Assembly (NCBI GenBank): GCA_030039005.1
Contig: JASHQT010000555.1
Span: 1-25,770, forward strand
Source of the DNA: Bryobacteraceae bacterium
GTDB lineage: Bacteria; Acidobacteriota; Terriglobia; Bryobacterales; Bryobacteraceae
Direction of reading: 5' to 3'
DNA: 25,770 nt
Both the position numbers and the translations under genes were made by a program. Position 1 is the first letter of the stretch. The number at the start of each line of letters is the position of its first letter. Below the pieces are notes generated by a model, which saw only the letters and a program-made list of their open reading frames with translations, did not search any database and was not told the origin of the DNA. Below are positions 8,622-16,860 of the stretch, piece after piece.

Positions 8622-8720
8622 GGCGCGGCCAGCTTGGTTTTGCTTACCTCAATAATTTCAATCGCTTGCGCGTGGCACAGCGCGTGCCTTTATGGAAGGC
8701 GTAGTAAGGAGGTAAGGAAA

Positions 8721-8975
8721 ATGAAAACGAAGATTTTGGCAGGATTGCTTCTGGCGGGCAGCACGATGTTCGCGGCTCCGCGAATTGGATTTGGAATCAG
8801 CATTGGAGCCCCGGCTCCGGTGGTGGTGGCGCCTCCGGTAGTGGCTGCCGTGCCTCCGTGCCCTGGCCCCGGCTATGTGTTCATCAACGGCTATTGGCAA
8901 TTGCCCGCAGGCCATGTAGTGGTGCGTGACCGGTTCGCACATTTTGCCCCTCGCTACGATCATTTCCGCCGCTAA
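8721..8975 (+). CDS. Small secreted YXWGXW-like protein
   Basis: An 84-residue exported protein. The start at 8721 is fixed by a near-perfect Shine-Dalgarno, AAGGAGGT at 8706-8713. Residues 1-18 (MKTKILAGLLLAGSTMFA) form a signal peptide with cleavage near FAA. A proline/valine/alanine-rich linker follows (about 30-47), then PGPGYVFINGYWQLPAGHVVVRDRF, which matches the aromatic PGPGYVWxxGYW pattern of YXWGXW repeat proteins. It ends in a basic, aromatic tail. Such proteins are found in envelope or secreted fractions and have no known activity. The 118 bases upstream separate it from the deacetylase, and a promoter there is plausible though I see no strong box. Family assignment is moderate because only one repeat is present. 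Confidence 0.78.
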   Translation: MKTKILAGLLLAGSTMFAAPRIGFGISIGAPAPVVVAPPVVAAVPPCPGPGYVFINGYWQLPAGHVVVRDRFAHFAPRYDHFRR

Positions 8976-8992
8976 GCGCGCAGCGGCAGCGT

Positions 8993-9057
8993 CGGCCGAT
9001 ATGAGCGGTCTCCCGGCTTCCTTGTGTCCCTCACCGGAAGAGACCCCATATCGGCCG
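8993..9057. repeat. Long interrupted hairpin between convergent genes
   Basis: CGGCCGATATG (8993-9003) pairs perfectly with CATATCGGCCG (9047-9057). Inside, GGTCTC (9007-9012) pairs with GAGACC (9040-9045) and CCGG (9013-9016) with CCGG (9034-9037), leaving a 17-base loop. It lies between the secreted-protein gene and the leftward membrane gene, where it could act as a bidirectional terminator, a small structured RNA or a remnant element. There is no T run. Confidence 0.7.
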
Positions 9058-9108
9058 CGGGGTGAGCGGCGTTTCGGGCAAGGGCGTAGAGCGCGGCAGG
9101 CTGCGCAT

Positions 9109-9604
9109 CTATGGCAGTTCGCCAAGATACGGGAAGGCGTACCAAGCCAGCCACACAAAGATGGCGCAGTGCAGGGCGAGGTTCTTTGCGAATGACGGCG
9201 TTCCTCGCCGTTCGAATGAAGCCAGTGCCCCCAGTGGTACGACCCACATTAGGTTAACGTAGGCGACGGCATGAGTATACTGCGCCCCCTCATATTCAAG
9301 TCCAAGCCTCCAGCCATAAACGAACCAGGCGACATCGAGAGCAATGAGGATGAGCAGCAGTCCATAGGACCTTTTCGGGGCTCTTGCTACCGTTGAGCAG
9401 CCCCGGATTCCACGCAAGAAAGAGAAGAGGTGGAAGCAAGACCGCGAGCCTGGGATTGATGCCGAGGGTGGCGATAGCGAAGGCTGGAATGATTGTCAGG
9501 GCTGGCAATGGACTTAGCTCTATTGGAGCGGGACCGACCAGACCGACCCAGGCCGCCGCCAACACCAAGAGAGCGGCGGCGAACACGAACCTTCTTGTCT
9601 TCAC
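9109..9604 (-). pseudogene. Membrane protein, apparently frameshifted
   Basis: Two leftward reading frames look like halves of one small membrane protein. The first half, best started at GTG 9604, reads [19 protein letters not shown] and continues through two or three hydrophobic segments to [13 protein letters not shown]. The second half lies one frame over, 9109 to about 9385, and continues with [19 protein letters not shown] and two further membrane segments. The switch falls near CCCCGAAAAGG on the minus strand (9370-9380), a slip-prone pair of homopolymers. If joined, the protein would have about 165 residues and about five membrane segments. As it stands each half alone is improbable; an independent 102-residue gene starting at 9417 is the alternative. 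I do not recognise the family. Confidence 0.5.
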
Positions 9605-9652
9605 GCCGAACCGAACCCCGCTCGGAATTGTAACATCCGCCGCCTCGCCACG

Positions 9653-9682
9653 TTGCGAGCGTCTCGCAAGCTGCTGTATCAT
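9653..9682 (+). promoter_or_regulatory. Predicted promoter of rplU-rpmA-obgE
   Basis: TTGCGA (9653-9658) and TATCAT (9677-9682) are spaced by 18 bases, 82 bases ahead of rplU. The -35 is one arm of a perfect inverted repeat, TTGCGA-N5-TCGCAA (9653-9669), which could be an operator or an RNA hairpin start. Confidence 0.45.
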
Positions 9683-9764
9683 AAAACTTTGCGGGCTCCC
9701 TGGCGGACGAAGCGGGGTTTGTCTGCCTGACGATCCACATTCTAGGAAAGCAAGAAGGATAGCT

Positions 9765-10076
9765 ATGTACGCAGTGATTGAAACGGGCGGGAAACAGTAT
9801 CGCGTCGCACCGGGCGACGTGGTTCGGGTGGAGACGCTCCCGGGCGAAGTGGGCGCGGAAGTGGAATTGGGCCGAGTTTTGGCCGTGGTGAACGATTCGA
9901 ACGAATTGACGGCCGGCTCCGCCGTAGCCGATGCGCGGGTCAAGGGCACGATCGCCGAGCACGGGCGCGGCGACAAGGTGATCGTGTTCAAGTTCAAGCG
10001 CAAGAAGCAATACAAGCGGACCATCGGGCACCGGCAGAACTATACGGCCGTGAAGGTCAGCGAGATTTTGGTCTAG
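9765..10076 (+). CDS. rplU: 50S ribosomal protein L21
   Basis: L21 binds 23S rRNA in the large subunit. The 103-residue protein has the family's [14 protein letters not shown] opening and the basic [24 protein letters not shown] signature near the end. AAGAAGGA about 5 bases upstream supports the ATG at 9765; a longer frame from 9384 is noise. rpmA follows 9 bases later, and the L21-L27-Obg order is one of the most conserved in bacteria. An inverted-repeat promoter candidate lies upstream. Confidence 0.98.
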   Translation: MYAVIETGGKQYRVAPGDVVRVETLPGEVGAEVELGRVLAVVNDSNELTAGSAVADARVKGTIAEHGRGDKVIVFKFKRKKQYKRTIGHRQNYTAVKVSEILV

Positions 10077-10085
10077 GATTCAGTC

Positions 10086-10349
10086 ATGGCGCATAAAAAA
10101 GGTTTAGGTAGTTCCAAGAACGGGCGCGATTCCAACGCCCAGCGGCTGGGCGTGAAGGCGTTCGGCGGCGAGACGGTGACCGGCGGATCCATTTTAGTCC
10201 GGCAGCGCGGCACCAATTTCAAGCCGGGCGAAAACGTGGGGCGAGCCAAGGATGACACGCTGTTCGCGAAAGTTCCCGGCATCGTCGTGTTTCGCGATCG
10301 CGGGCGCTTCGGCAAGTTCATCAGCATTGAGCCGGTGAGCGAGAACTAA
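10086..10349 (+). CDS. rpmA: 50S ribosomal protein L27
   Basis: L27 sits near the peptidyl-transferase centre, with its N-terminal tail reaching the tRNA acceptor ends. The 87 residues begin [24 protein letters not shown], the universal start, so there is no cleavable N-terminal extension as seen in Firmicutes. [20 protein letters not shown] and the VVFRDRG stretch are standard. It is co-transcribed with rplU and obgE. Confidence 0.98.
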   Translation: MAHKKGLGSSKNGRDSNAQRLGVKAFGGETVTGGSILVRQRGTNFKPGENVGRAKDDTLFAKVPGIVVFRDRGRFGKFISIEPVSEN

Positions 10350-10365
10350 CCCTCCTCGAGAGGAA

Positions 10366-10383
10366 CGGGCTTTGCGTAGCCCG
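10366..10383 (+). promoter_or_regulatory. Hairpin between Shine-Dalgarno and obgE start
   Basis: CGGGCT-TTGCGT-AGCCCG is a perfect 6-bp stem with a 6-base loop, six bases ahead of the obgE ATG (10389). The only Shine-Dalgarno-like sequence, GAGAGGA (about 10358-10364), is just upstream of the stem. Folding would bring it close to the ATG. Confidence 0.5.
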
Positions 10384-10388
10384 ATCCC

Positions 10389-11417
10389 ATGTTTATTGAT
10401 GAAGTACGAATCCGCGTAAAGGCGGGCGACGGAGGCAATGGCTGTCTTGCGTTCCGGCGCGAAAAATACGTTCCGCGCGGCGGACCGAGCGGCGGCGACG
10501 GCGGGCGCGGCGGCGATGTGGTTTTCGTGGCGAGCGAACACCACAACACGCTGCTGCATTTCCGTTTCAATCCCGAACACACCGCTCAGCGCGGACGGCA
10601 CGGCGAAGGCAGCAACAAGACCGGTCGCGACGGTGCGTCCATCGAAGTCCCCGTGCCCGTCGGAACCATGGTGTATGACGACGAAACCGGCGAGCTGCTG
10701 CACGATTTCACGCGCGCCGGCGAACATTTCGTGATCGCGCACGGCGGCCGCGGCGGCCGGGGCAACCAGCATTTCGCGACGCCCACGCATCAAGCGCCCA
10801 CCGAACATGAACCCGGCCATCCGGGCGAAGAAAAGCGATTGAGGCTGGAATTGAAGCTGCTGGCCGACGTGGGGCTGGTCGGATTTCCGAATGCGGGCAA
10901 GTCGACGCTGATCTCGCGCATCTCGGCGGCGCGGCCGAAAATCGCCGATTATCCGTTCACGACGCTGGAGCCCAATCTCGGCGTAGTGAGCGTGGGCGAC
11001 GAAACCTTCGTGGTCGCCGATATACCGGGACTGATCGAAGGCGCGCACCTGGGCCACGGCTTGGGCGTGCAGTTCCTGAAACACATCGAGCGCACGCGGC
11101 TGCTGGTGCACCTGGTGGATGTGTCGGAAACTTCCGGACGCGATCCGGTGGACGATTTCCGCATCGTCATGGAAGAGCTAGAAAGCTTTAGTCCGCAGCT
11201 AGTCCGCAAGCCGATGTTCCTGGTGGCGTCGAAGGTGGATGTGGCGCAGAATCGGGCGCGGGTAGCGGGGCTGCGGAGGCTGGCCAAGGTGAAACACTTA
11301 CCCTTCTTTGAGGTATCCAGCGTAACCGGCGAAGGACTTGAGGAGCTTAAGTATAAAATGGCTCAATTTCTTCAAATGCGAGTCGAAGAGGAAATTAAGC
11401 AGGATACCATCCCATGA
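10389..11417 (+). CDS. obgE: GTPase Obg/CgtA, ribosome-associated
   Basis: Obg is an essential GTPase linked to 50S assembly and stress responses. The 342 residues comprise the glycine-rich Obg fold (1-158, with [14 protein letters not shown] and [13 protein letters not shown]) and the G domain (159-335): G1 GFPNAGKST at 165-173, the switch segment [13 protein letters not shown]3 DIPG at 211-214, G4 at 281-284 and G5 SSVTGEGL. The G4 motif is SKVD rather than the usual NKxD, so the guanine-contacting Asn is replaced by Ser; the Asp is kept. There is no C-terminal OCT domain. It follows rpmA with the usual gene order, and the ATG of the next small gene overlaps its stop by four bases. Confidence 0.97.
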   Translation: MFIDEVRIRVKAGDGGNGCLAFRREKYVPRGGPSGGDGGRGGDVVFVASEHHNTLLHFRFNPEHTAQRGRHGEGSNKTGRDGASIEVPVPVGTMVYDDETGELLHDFTRAGEHFVIAHGGRGGRGNQHFATPTHQAPTEHEPGHPGEEKRLRLELKLLADVGLVGFPNAGKSTLISRISAARPKIADYPFTTLEPNLGVVSVGDETFVVADIPGLIEGAHLGHGLGVQFLKHIERTRLLVHLVDVSETSGRDPVDDFRIVMEELESFSPQLVRKPMFLVASKVDVAQNRARVAGLRRLAKVKHLPFFEVSSVTGEGLEELKYKMAQFLQMRVEEEIKQDTIP

Positions 11418-11656
11418 CTATCGGAAGTGTTTCCTCTCTGCAAGGCATGCAGAACGCCGAGAATCAGTTTAACCAGGCGGCCCAAAACATCGCCCAGTGG
11501 CCGTCTTCCTCCACATCGCCCACCCCGCAGGACACCGTCGACCTCAGCCAGCAAGCCGTCGCTTTAATCCAGGCTAAAAACAGCTTCGAAGCCAACACGG
11601 CCGCCTTCAAGGTGGGCGACGAAATGACCCAGACCTTACTGAACGTGATCGGGTAG
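11414..11656 (+). CDS. Mini flagellar rod-like protein
   Basis: An 80-residue protein coupled to obgE by an ATGA overlap. Its N-terminus, [24 protein letters not shown], resembles the N-terminal helix of flagellar rod and hook proteins (AxxxFxxxAxNIAN). Its C-terminal half, [24 protein letters not shown] followed by [14 protein letters not shown], closely follows their C-terminal helix (VDLxxEMVxLxxAxxxYEANxxxxKxxDEMLxxLL). Only a short Ser/Pro/Thr linker (about 29-39) joins the two, so the whole extracellular middle of a FlgB/FlgC/FlgG-type protein is absent. No signal peptide and no flagellar gene are nearby. It may be a degenerate or repurposed axial-protein coiled coil. The resemblance is clear to me by eye, but the function is unknown. 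Confidence 0.75.
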   Translation: MTIGSVSSLQGMQNAENQFNQAAQNIAQWPSSSTSPTPQDTVDLSQQAVALIQAKNSFEANTAAFKVGDEMTQTLLNVIG

Positions 11657-11658
11657 CG

Positions 11659-13128
11659 TTACTTTACGAGCACGCTGGAAGTGTTCGCGAAGTTCAGAAG
11701 TAGCGACGGGAAAATGCCGAGCAGCAGCGTTCCCACCGCCGAAACCCACATCGTGGCGCCGATTCCGCCGCTCACCGGCTGCACTGCGAGCGTCGCTTCA
11801 CCCGGCTCGTTCATGTACATCACCACCAGAATGCGCAGATAGTAATAGGCGCCTACGGCGCTGTTCAGCATGCCGAGGACCGCCAGCCAGACCAGGTTTG
11901 CATTGAGCGCGGCGCGGAAAATATAGAACTTGCCGAAGAATCCGGCTGTGAGCGGCACGCCGATCAGCGACAGCAGAAAGATGGCGAACAGGGCCGCAGT
12001 CACCGGCTGCTTCCAGCCGAGCCCCGCGAGATCCTCGATGTTCACGAACTTCTCGCCTTGCCGCGAGAAATGGGTGACCACGGCGAACGCGCCGATGTTC
12101 ATGAGCGAGTACGCGGCCAGGTAGAACATCGCCGCGGCGGTGCCGATCTGGTTGTGCGCCGCGATGGCCACCATGATGTAACCGGCGTGCGCGATGGAGC
12201 TGTAGGCGAGCATGCGCTTGATGTTGGTCTGGAGCAGCGCGGCGAAATTTCCGACGATCATGGTAAGCAGCGCCGAAGCCCATACGAACGGTCCCCAGCG
12301 GTCGGCGATGGGAGCAAACCCCGTCATGAATACGCGTAGGAACACGGCAAACGCAGCGGCTTTGGGGCCAGCCGACATAAATAATGTCACCGGCGCGGGA
12401 GCACCCTGGTACACATCGGGCGCCCAAATCTGGAACGGTGCGGCCGATACCTTGAACGCGAATCCAACGAACATCAGCGCCGCGGCCGTGCCGGCCAGGA
12501 TCGCGTTGGTATTGGAAGTCGAAGATGAGAGCGCGGCGCGGATCACTTCGAGATTGGTGCTGCCGGTGGTGCCGTAAATCCAGGCGATGCCGTACAGCAG
12601 GAACGCCGTGGCGAACGAGCCCAGCAGAAAATACTTCAGTGCCGCTTCGTTGTTGCGTTTGTCGTCGCGCAGGTAACCGGCCAGAATGTACGTGGCGATG
12701 GAGGAAATCTCCAGGCCGATGAATACCATGATCAGCTCATTCGCGGCGGCCATCACGCATTGACCGGTGACGGAGAACAGCAACAATGCATAGTATTCGG
12801 AGGATTCGGCGTGTTCGCGCTTCAGGTATTGCGTGGCTGATAAGAGACTGAGTATCCCGACCCCGATCACCAGGACGCGGAAGAACGTCGCGAAGCCGTC
12901 CACGATGAACATGCTGGAGTACGACAAGCCGGGTTCCGCGTTCGCGGCGATCGCCGCCACCAGCGCCGCGACGAAAGCAACGAAGGTGAAGATGGAAAGA
13001 TTGGACTTTTTGTTCTCGCTCCCGAGCCATCCTTCGATCAGCATGATCAAGGTGCCGGCGACGGTCATGATGATTTCGGGGAGGATGCGGAGATAATCCG
13101 TGCCCGTGGGCATGAAGTTAACGGGCAT
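11659..13128 (-). CDS. nuoN: NADH-quinone oxidoreductase subunit N
   Basis: NuoN is one of the three antiporter-like membrane subunits of complex I and takes part in proton pumping. The start at 13128 is chosen because AGGAGGT lies 5 bases upstream (13134-13140); it overlaps the nuoM end by 11 bases. The 489 residues are almost wholly hydrophobic helices. Family segments include AANELIMVFIGLEISSIATYILAGY with the key Glu, LLYGIAWIYGTTGS, FKVSAAPFQIWAPDVYQGAP and MLAYSSIAHAGYIMV. It is last in the operon, and its stop is two bases from the stop of the rightward mini-rod gene, leaving no room for a terminator outside coding sequence. Confidence 0.96.
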   Translation of the reverse strand: MPVNFMPTGTDYLRILPEIIMTVAGTLIMLIEGWLGSENKKSNLSIFTFVAFVAALVAAIAANAEPGLSYSSMFIVDGFATFFRVLVIGVGILSLLSATQYLKREHAESSEYYALLLFSVTGQCVMAAANELIMVFIGLEISSIATYILAGYLRDDKRNNEAALKYFLLGSFATAFLLYGIAWIYGTTGSTNLEVIRAALSSSTSNTNAILAGTAAALMFVGFAFKVSAAPFQIWAPDVYQGAPAPVTLFMSAGPKAAAFAVFLRVFMTGFAPIADRWGPFVWASALLTMIVGNFAALLQTNIKRMLAYSSIAHAGYIMVAIAAHNQIGTAAAMFYLAAYSLMNIGAFAVVTHFSRQGEKFVNIEDLAGLGWKQPVTAALFAIFLLSLIGVPLTAGFFGKFYIFRAALNANLVWLAVLGMLNSAVGAYYYLRILVVMYMNEPGEATLAVQPVSGGIGATMWVSAVGTLLLGIFPSLLLNFANTSSVLVK

Positions 13129-14665
13129 TGGCGACCTCCTGTTGTGGTACGAGCACCGGCGGCTTCGCACGTACGTGGATCTCGCGGCTCGCGTCGACCG
13201 GCCCGAGCAGCACCGCGTTGGAGGCCGAAATCGGAGGCAGGAAGCTTTGCGTGTAGGAGCCCACCCAAACCATGAGCACGACGAGCGGAACCATGATGGC
13301 CCACTCGCGGAAGTCGAGATCCGGCATGTGATGCGTCAGATCTTCAGTCGGCTTGCCGAAAAGTACCCGCTGATAGAGCCAGAGCAGGTAACAGGCCGAG
13401 AGAATTGAGCCCAGAGCCGCGAAAACGGTCCAATGCATGTTCACGAGCGATGTGCCCTGCAGCACCAGGTACTCGCCGATGAAGTTGCTGAGCGTGGGCA
13501 GGCCCATGCTGGCGAGCATGGTGATCATGAAGGCCGTGGCGAGCCAGGGCGCGGGGGTGGATACGCCGCCGTAGGCCGAAATTTCGAGCGAGTGCCGGCG
13601 TTCATAGAGGAAGCCCACCAGCAGGAACAACGCGCCGGTGGAAAGGCCGTGGGCCAGCATCTGGTACACCGCGCCGTCGAATCCCTGCTGCGTGAAGGAG
13701 AAGATGCCGAGCACGACGAAACCGAGGTGACTCACGGACGAGTACGCGACCAGCCTCTTCATGTTGGGTTGCACCATCGCGACCAGCGCGCCGTACACGA
13801 TGCCGATGATGGCGAGAACGTTGATCCAATCCGCGTTGGCGCGCGCGGCGCCGGGAAACAGGGGGACGCAGAAGCGCAGCAAACCGTAACAGCCCATTTT
13901 CAGCATGACGGAGGCCAGCATCACCGAACCGGCGGTGGGAGCTTCCCCGTGCGCATCGGGCAGCCAGGTGTGGAGCGGGAAGAGCGGAACCTTAATCGCG
14001 AACGCGATGAAAAAGCCCAGGAACAGCCACAACTGTTCGTTCGCGTTGAGCGAGATCGCGCCGCTCTGGATTCCGGCGAGGATTTTGGTGTAATCGAACG
14101 TGCCGGACAGGTTGTACAAGTAGATGATGGCGATCAGCATCAGAGCCGATCCGGCCATGGTGTACAGGAAGAATTTGACGGCCGAGTAGATGCGCCGGTC
14201 GTGCCCCCAGATGCCGATCAGGAAGTACATGGGAACCAGCGAGACTTCCCAGAACACGAAGAACAGGAAGAAATCGAGCGCGCAGAACACGCCCACGAGG
14301 CCGAATTCGAGCAGTAACAGAAACGCGAAGAATTGCTTGATGTGCTTATCGATGGACTTCCATGACACCAGCACACACAATGGCGTCAGGAGCGTCGTCA
14401 GCATCACCATCCACAGGCTGATGCCATCGAGACCGATGTGATAGCTGATGGGCGGCGTCTCGATCCACATGTCATTGGTCTCGAGCGCGAACTTGCCGGC
14501 CGCGGACGATACAACCGGGGCAATCAAGCCGAGCGAAACGACGAAAATCGCGATGGACGCGATCAGGCTGAACATGCGGATCGCGTTGTGGTTCTCCTTG
14601 GGCAGCGCCAGGATGATCAGGAACGCGATGAGCGGGAGAAAAATGACGGCGCTCAGCAGCGTCAT
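13118..14665 (-). CDS. nuoM: NADH-quinone oxidoreductase subunit M
   Basis: NuoM is the central antiporter-like proton-pumping subunit. The start is ATG 14665, overlapping the nuoL stop by four bases with GGGAGG just upstream; a longer frame from 14845 adds 60 arginine-rich, unconserved residues. The 515 residues contain LLLLEFGLVGVFCALDFFLFFVFWEVSLVPMYF (with the essential Glu), KVPLFPLHTWLPDAH and MLKMGCYGLLRF, and KRLVAYSSVSHLGFV. Length and motif order are normal. Its 3' end carries the Shine-Dalgarno and start of nuoN. Confidence 0.96.
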   Translation of the reverse strand: MTLLSAVIFLPLIAFLIILALPKENHNAIRMFSLIASIAIFVVSLGLIAPVVSSAAGKFALETNDMWIETPPISYHIGLDGISLWMVMLTTLLTPLCVLVSWKSIDKHIKQFFAFLLLLEFGLVGVFCALDFFLFFVFWEVSLVPMYFLIGIWGHDRRIYSAVKFFLYTMAGSALMLIAIIYLYNLSGTFDYTKILAGIQSGAISLNANEQLWLFLGFFIAFAIKVPLFPLHTWLPDAHGEAPTAGSVMLASVMLKMGCYGLLRFCVPLFPGAARANADWINVLAIIGIVYGALVAMVQPNMKRLVAYSSVSHLGFVVLGIFSFTQQGFDGAVYQMLAHGLSTGALFLLVGFLYERRHSLEISAYGGVSTPAPWLATAFMITMLASMGLPTLSNFIGEYLVLQGTSLVNMHWTVFAALGSILSACYLLWLYQRVLFGKPTEDLTHHMPDLDFREWAIMVPLVVLMVWVGSYTQSFLPPISASNAVLLGPVDASREIHVRAKPPVLVPQQEVANAR

Positions 14666-16503
14666 CGCAGGCCTCCCGCGAATCCGACTACCACTAGCAA
14701 GACGATCGACCCCAGCACCACCCAGGCGGCGTAACTGCGAATGTTGCCGGATTGAATGAGGCGCAGGATGGAGCCCACGCCGCGCGATTCGCGCCCCACG
14801 CCGTTCACGGTGCCATCGATCAGCCCGGCGTCGATGCCGCGCCACAGCACGGTGCGCGAGCCTTCGACCAGCGGCTCGACGACAGCGGCGTCGTAGGCTT
14901 CATCGACGAAGTACTTGTTGTACACCAGCGTGTAGAGACCGCCGAGGGATTTCGCGAATGAATCGGCCAGGCCGCGCTTGGCGTAGTAGAAGACCCAGGC
15001 CAAGAAAATACCCAACAAGCCCACGGCCGCCGAGAGCCATGCTAAGGTCTGGCTCTCCGGCTTCTCGGCGAAGAGCGGCTCCAAAATGTGCGGCACGTTG
15101 ATGAATCCGCCGCCCAGCGCAAGGAGCGCGAGGATCATGAGTGGCCCGGTCATCACCAGCGGCGATTCGTGCGGATGCGCGTGGCCGCGATACTCGCCGG
15201 TGAAGGTCATGAACCAGGCGCGGAATACGTAGAACGCGGTCAGTCCGGCGGTAAACACTCCCAACCAGTACATCCAGGGCGCGCGCGCGTACGCCGCCAC
15301 CAGGATCGCGTCTTTACTGAAGAATCCGGAGGTGCCTGGAAAGCCCGAAATCGCCAGCGACGCGCAGAACAGCGTGATGGCCGTGATCTTCATGTGCGGC
15401 CACAGCCCGCCCATCTGGCGCATATCCTGCTCGCCGTGCAGCCCGTGGATCACAGCGCCCGCGCCCAAGAACAATAACGCCTTGAAGAACGCGTGAGTCA
15501 TCACGTGCCAGATGCCTGCCGAGAACGCGCCTACGCCGACGCCGAGGAACATGTAGCCGAGCTGCGAGATCGTCGAATAGGCGTACACCTTCTTGATGTC
15601 CATCTGGGTCATGCCGATGGTAGCGGCGAAGAACGCCGTCGCCAAGCCGATCACCGCGACGGTATCCATGCTGATGGGGGCTTTCGTAAATAGAGCCGCG
15701 GAGCGAACGCACATATACACGCCGGCCGTGACCATGGTGGCGGCGTGGATCAACGCAGAGACTGGTGTCGGGCCGGCCATCGCATCGGGGAGCCAGACGT
15801 AGAGCGGGATCTGCGCCGATTTGCCCGTCGCGCCCACGAGCAGCAGCAGCGTGATGGTGGTGAGAATGCCGACGCCCACTTCGGCCGGCATCGCGCTTGC
15901 GGAGGCGAACACTCGCGAAAAATCGAGCGTGCCGAACTGGCGCAGGATCAGAAAAATCCCCAGCGAAAATCCGAAGTCGCCGATGCGGTTCACGATGAAC
16001 GCCTTGTTCCCGGCAGTGGTGGCGTATTGCTCGGTTAAATAGAATCCGACCAGGAGATAGCTGCACAATCCCACGCCTTCCCACCCGACGAACAGCAGCA
16101 GATAATTCTGCGCCAGCACCAGAACCAGCATGAAGAACATGAACAAGTTCAGGAAAGAGAAGAAGCGGTAATAACCGCCCTCGTGCTCCATGTAGCCGAC
16201 AGCGTAAATGTGAATCAGGAGGCCGACGCCGGTGACGATCATCAGCATGACGGCGGTGAGCCGGTCCACCGCGAAATCGACGCCGATGTTCAGAGTTCCG
16301 CTTTGGATCCAGGTGTAGTAGTGCTCGATGTACTTGGTTTCGAGCGGCTGCAGCGCGGCGAGAGTCTTCAGCACCCAGAGGAACGCGAGCGCCACCGATC
16401 CGACGGCGATGGTATTAATCAGCGCCTTCGGCATCCGCTTGCCGAACAGCCCGTTCACCAGGAACCCGAGGAACGGAAGAATGGGGATGAGCCAGAGAGC
16501 CAT
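14662..16503 (-). CDS. nuoL: NADH-quinone oxidoreductase subunit L
   Basis: NuoL is the distal pumping subunit and carries the long lateral helix along the membrane arm. The 613-residue length is standard. Visible family segments are LLLFVGWEGVGLCSYLLVGFY (key Glu), QIPLYVWLPDAMAGPTPVSA, LIHAATMVTAGVYM, KKVYAYSTISQLGYMFLG and the HAFFKALLFLGAG block. The final 100 residues include the soluble loop and the last membrane helix (VLGSIVLLVVVGFAGGL). It starts 27 bases after nuoK, the largest gap between neighbouring nuo genes, where a short inverted repeat (16510-16523) sits. Confidence 0.97.
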   Translation of the reverse strand: MALWLIPILPFLGFLVNGLFGKRMPKALINTIAVGSVALAFLWVLKTLAALQPLETKYIEHYYTWIQSGTLNIGVDFAVDRLTAVMLMIVTGVGLLIHIYAVGYMEHEGGYYRFFSFLNLFMFFMLVLVLAQNYLLLFVGWEGVGLCSYLLVGFYLTEQYATTAGNKAFIVNRIGDFGFSLGIFLILRQFGTLDFSRVFASASAMPAEVGVGILTTITLLLLVGATGKSAQIPLYVWLPDAMAGPTPVSALIHAATMVTAGVYMCVRSAALFTKAPISMDTVAVIGLATAFFAATIGMTQMDIKKVYAYSTISQLGYMFLGVGVGAFSAGIWHVMTHAFFKALLFLGAGAVIHGLHGEQDMRQMGGLWPHMKITAITLFCASLAISGFPGTSGFFSKDAILVAAYARAPWMYWLGVFTAGLTAFYVFRAWFMTFTGEYRGHAHPHESPLVMTGPLMILALLALGGGFINVPHILEPLFAEKPESQTLAWLSAAVGLLGIFLAWVFYYAKRGLADSFAKSLGGLYTLVYNKYFVDEAYDAAVVEPLVEGSRTVLWRGIDAGLIDGTVNGVGRESRGVGSILRLIQSGNIRSYAAWVVLGSIVLLVVVGFAGGLR

Positions 16504-16509
16504 TGTTTG

Positions 16510-16523
16510 AGTACGTCAGTACT
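16510..16523. repeat. Short inverted repeat between nuoK and nuoL
   Basis: AGTAC-N4-GTACT occupies half of the 27-base nuoK-nuoL gap. It may mark a processing site or have no role. Confidence 0.3.
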
Positions 16524-16530
16524 GCTTCAT

Positions 16531-16860
16531 TTAATACTTCATGGAGTTCACTTCATCGATCATGAGCGTCGCGCGATTTTTGAACACGGTGAGAATGATC
16601 GCCAGGCCGACGGCGGCTTCCGCGGCTGCCACCACCATCACGAAGAAGCTGTAAATATGCCCGTCCACCTGCTTGAATTCGTAGGAGAAGGTCACGAAGC
16701 TCAAATTCACCGCGTTGAGCATCAGCTCGATGGACATAAAGACGGTGATGATGTTGCGCCGGAAAATGAAACCGGCCACGCCGAGCGCGAACAGCACGGC
16801 GCTCAAAATCAGATACCAGCTCAAGGGAACCGGGGAATTCAGCACGGCGGTAGGCGTCAT
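16531..16860 (-). CDS. nuoK: NADH-quinone oxidoreductase subunit K
   Basis: NuoK is a three-helix membrane subunit (Mrp C-like) whose buried glutamates form part of the proton path. The 109 residues contain YLILSAVLFALGVAGFIFRR, then NIITVFMSIELMLNAVNL (first key Glu) and FFVMVVAAAEAAVGLAIIL (second key Glu). The start overlaps the nuoJ stop by four bases, with AAGGAAA upstream. The N-terminus is about 10 residues longer than the common 100-residue form. Confidence 0.97.
   Translation of the reverse strand: MTPTAVLNSPVPLSWYLILSAVLFALGVAGFIFRRNIITVFMSIELMLNAVNLSFVTFSYEFKQVDGHIYSFFVMVVAAAEAAVGLAIILTVFKNRATLMIDEVNSMKY

Noticed and set aside
12058..12339. Plus-strand ORFs opposite nuoN, nuoM and nuoL
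   Set aside because: They have no ribosome sites or recognisable families and lie fully within conserved nuo genes.
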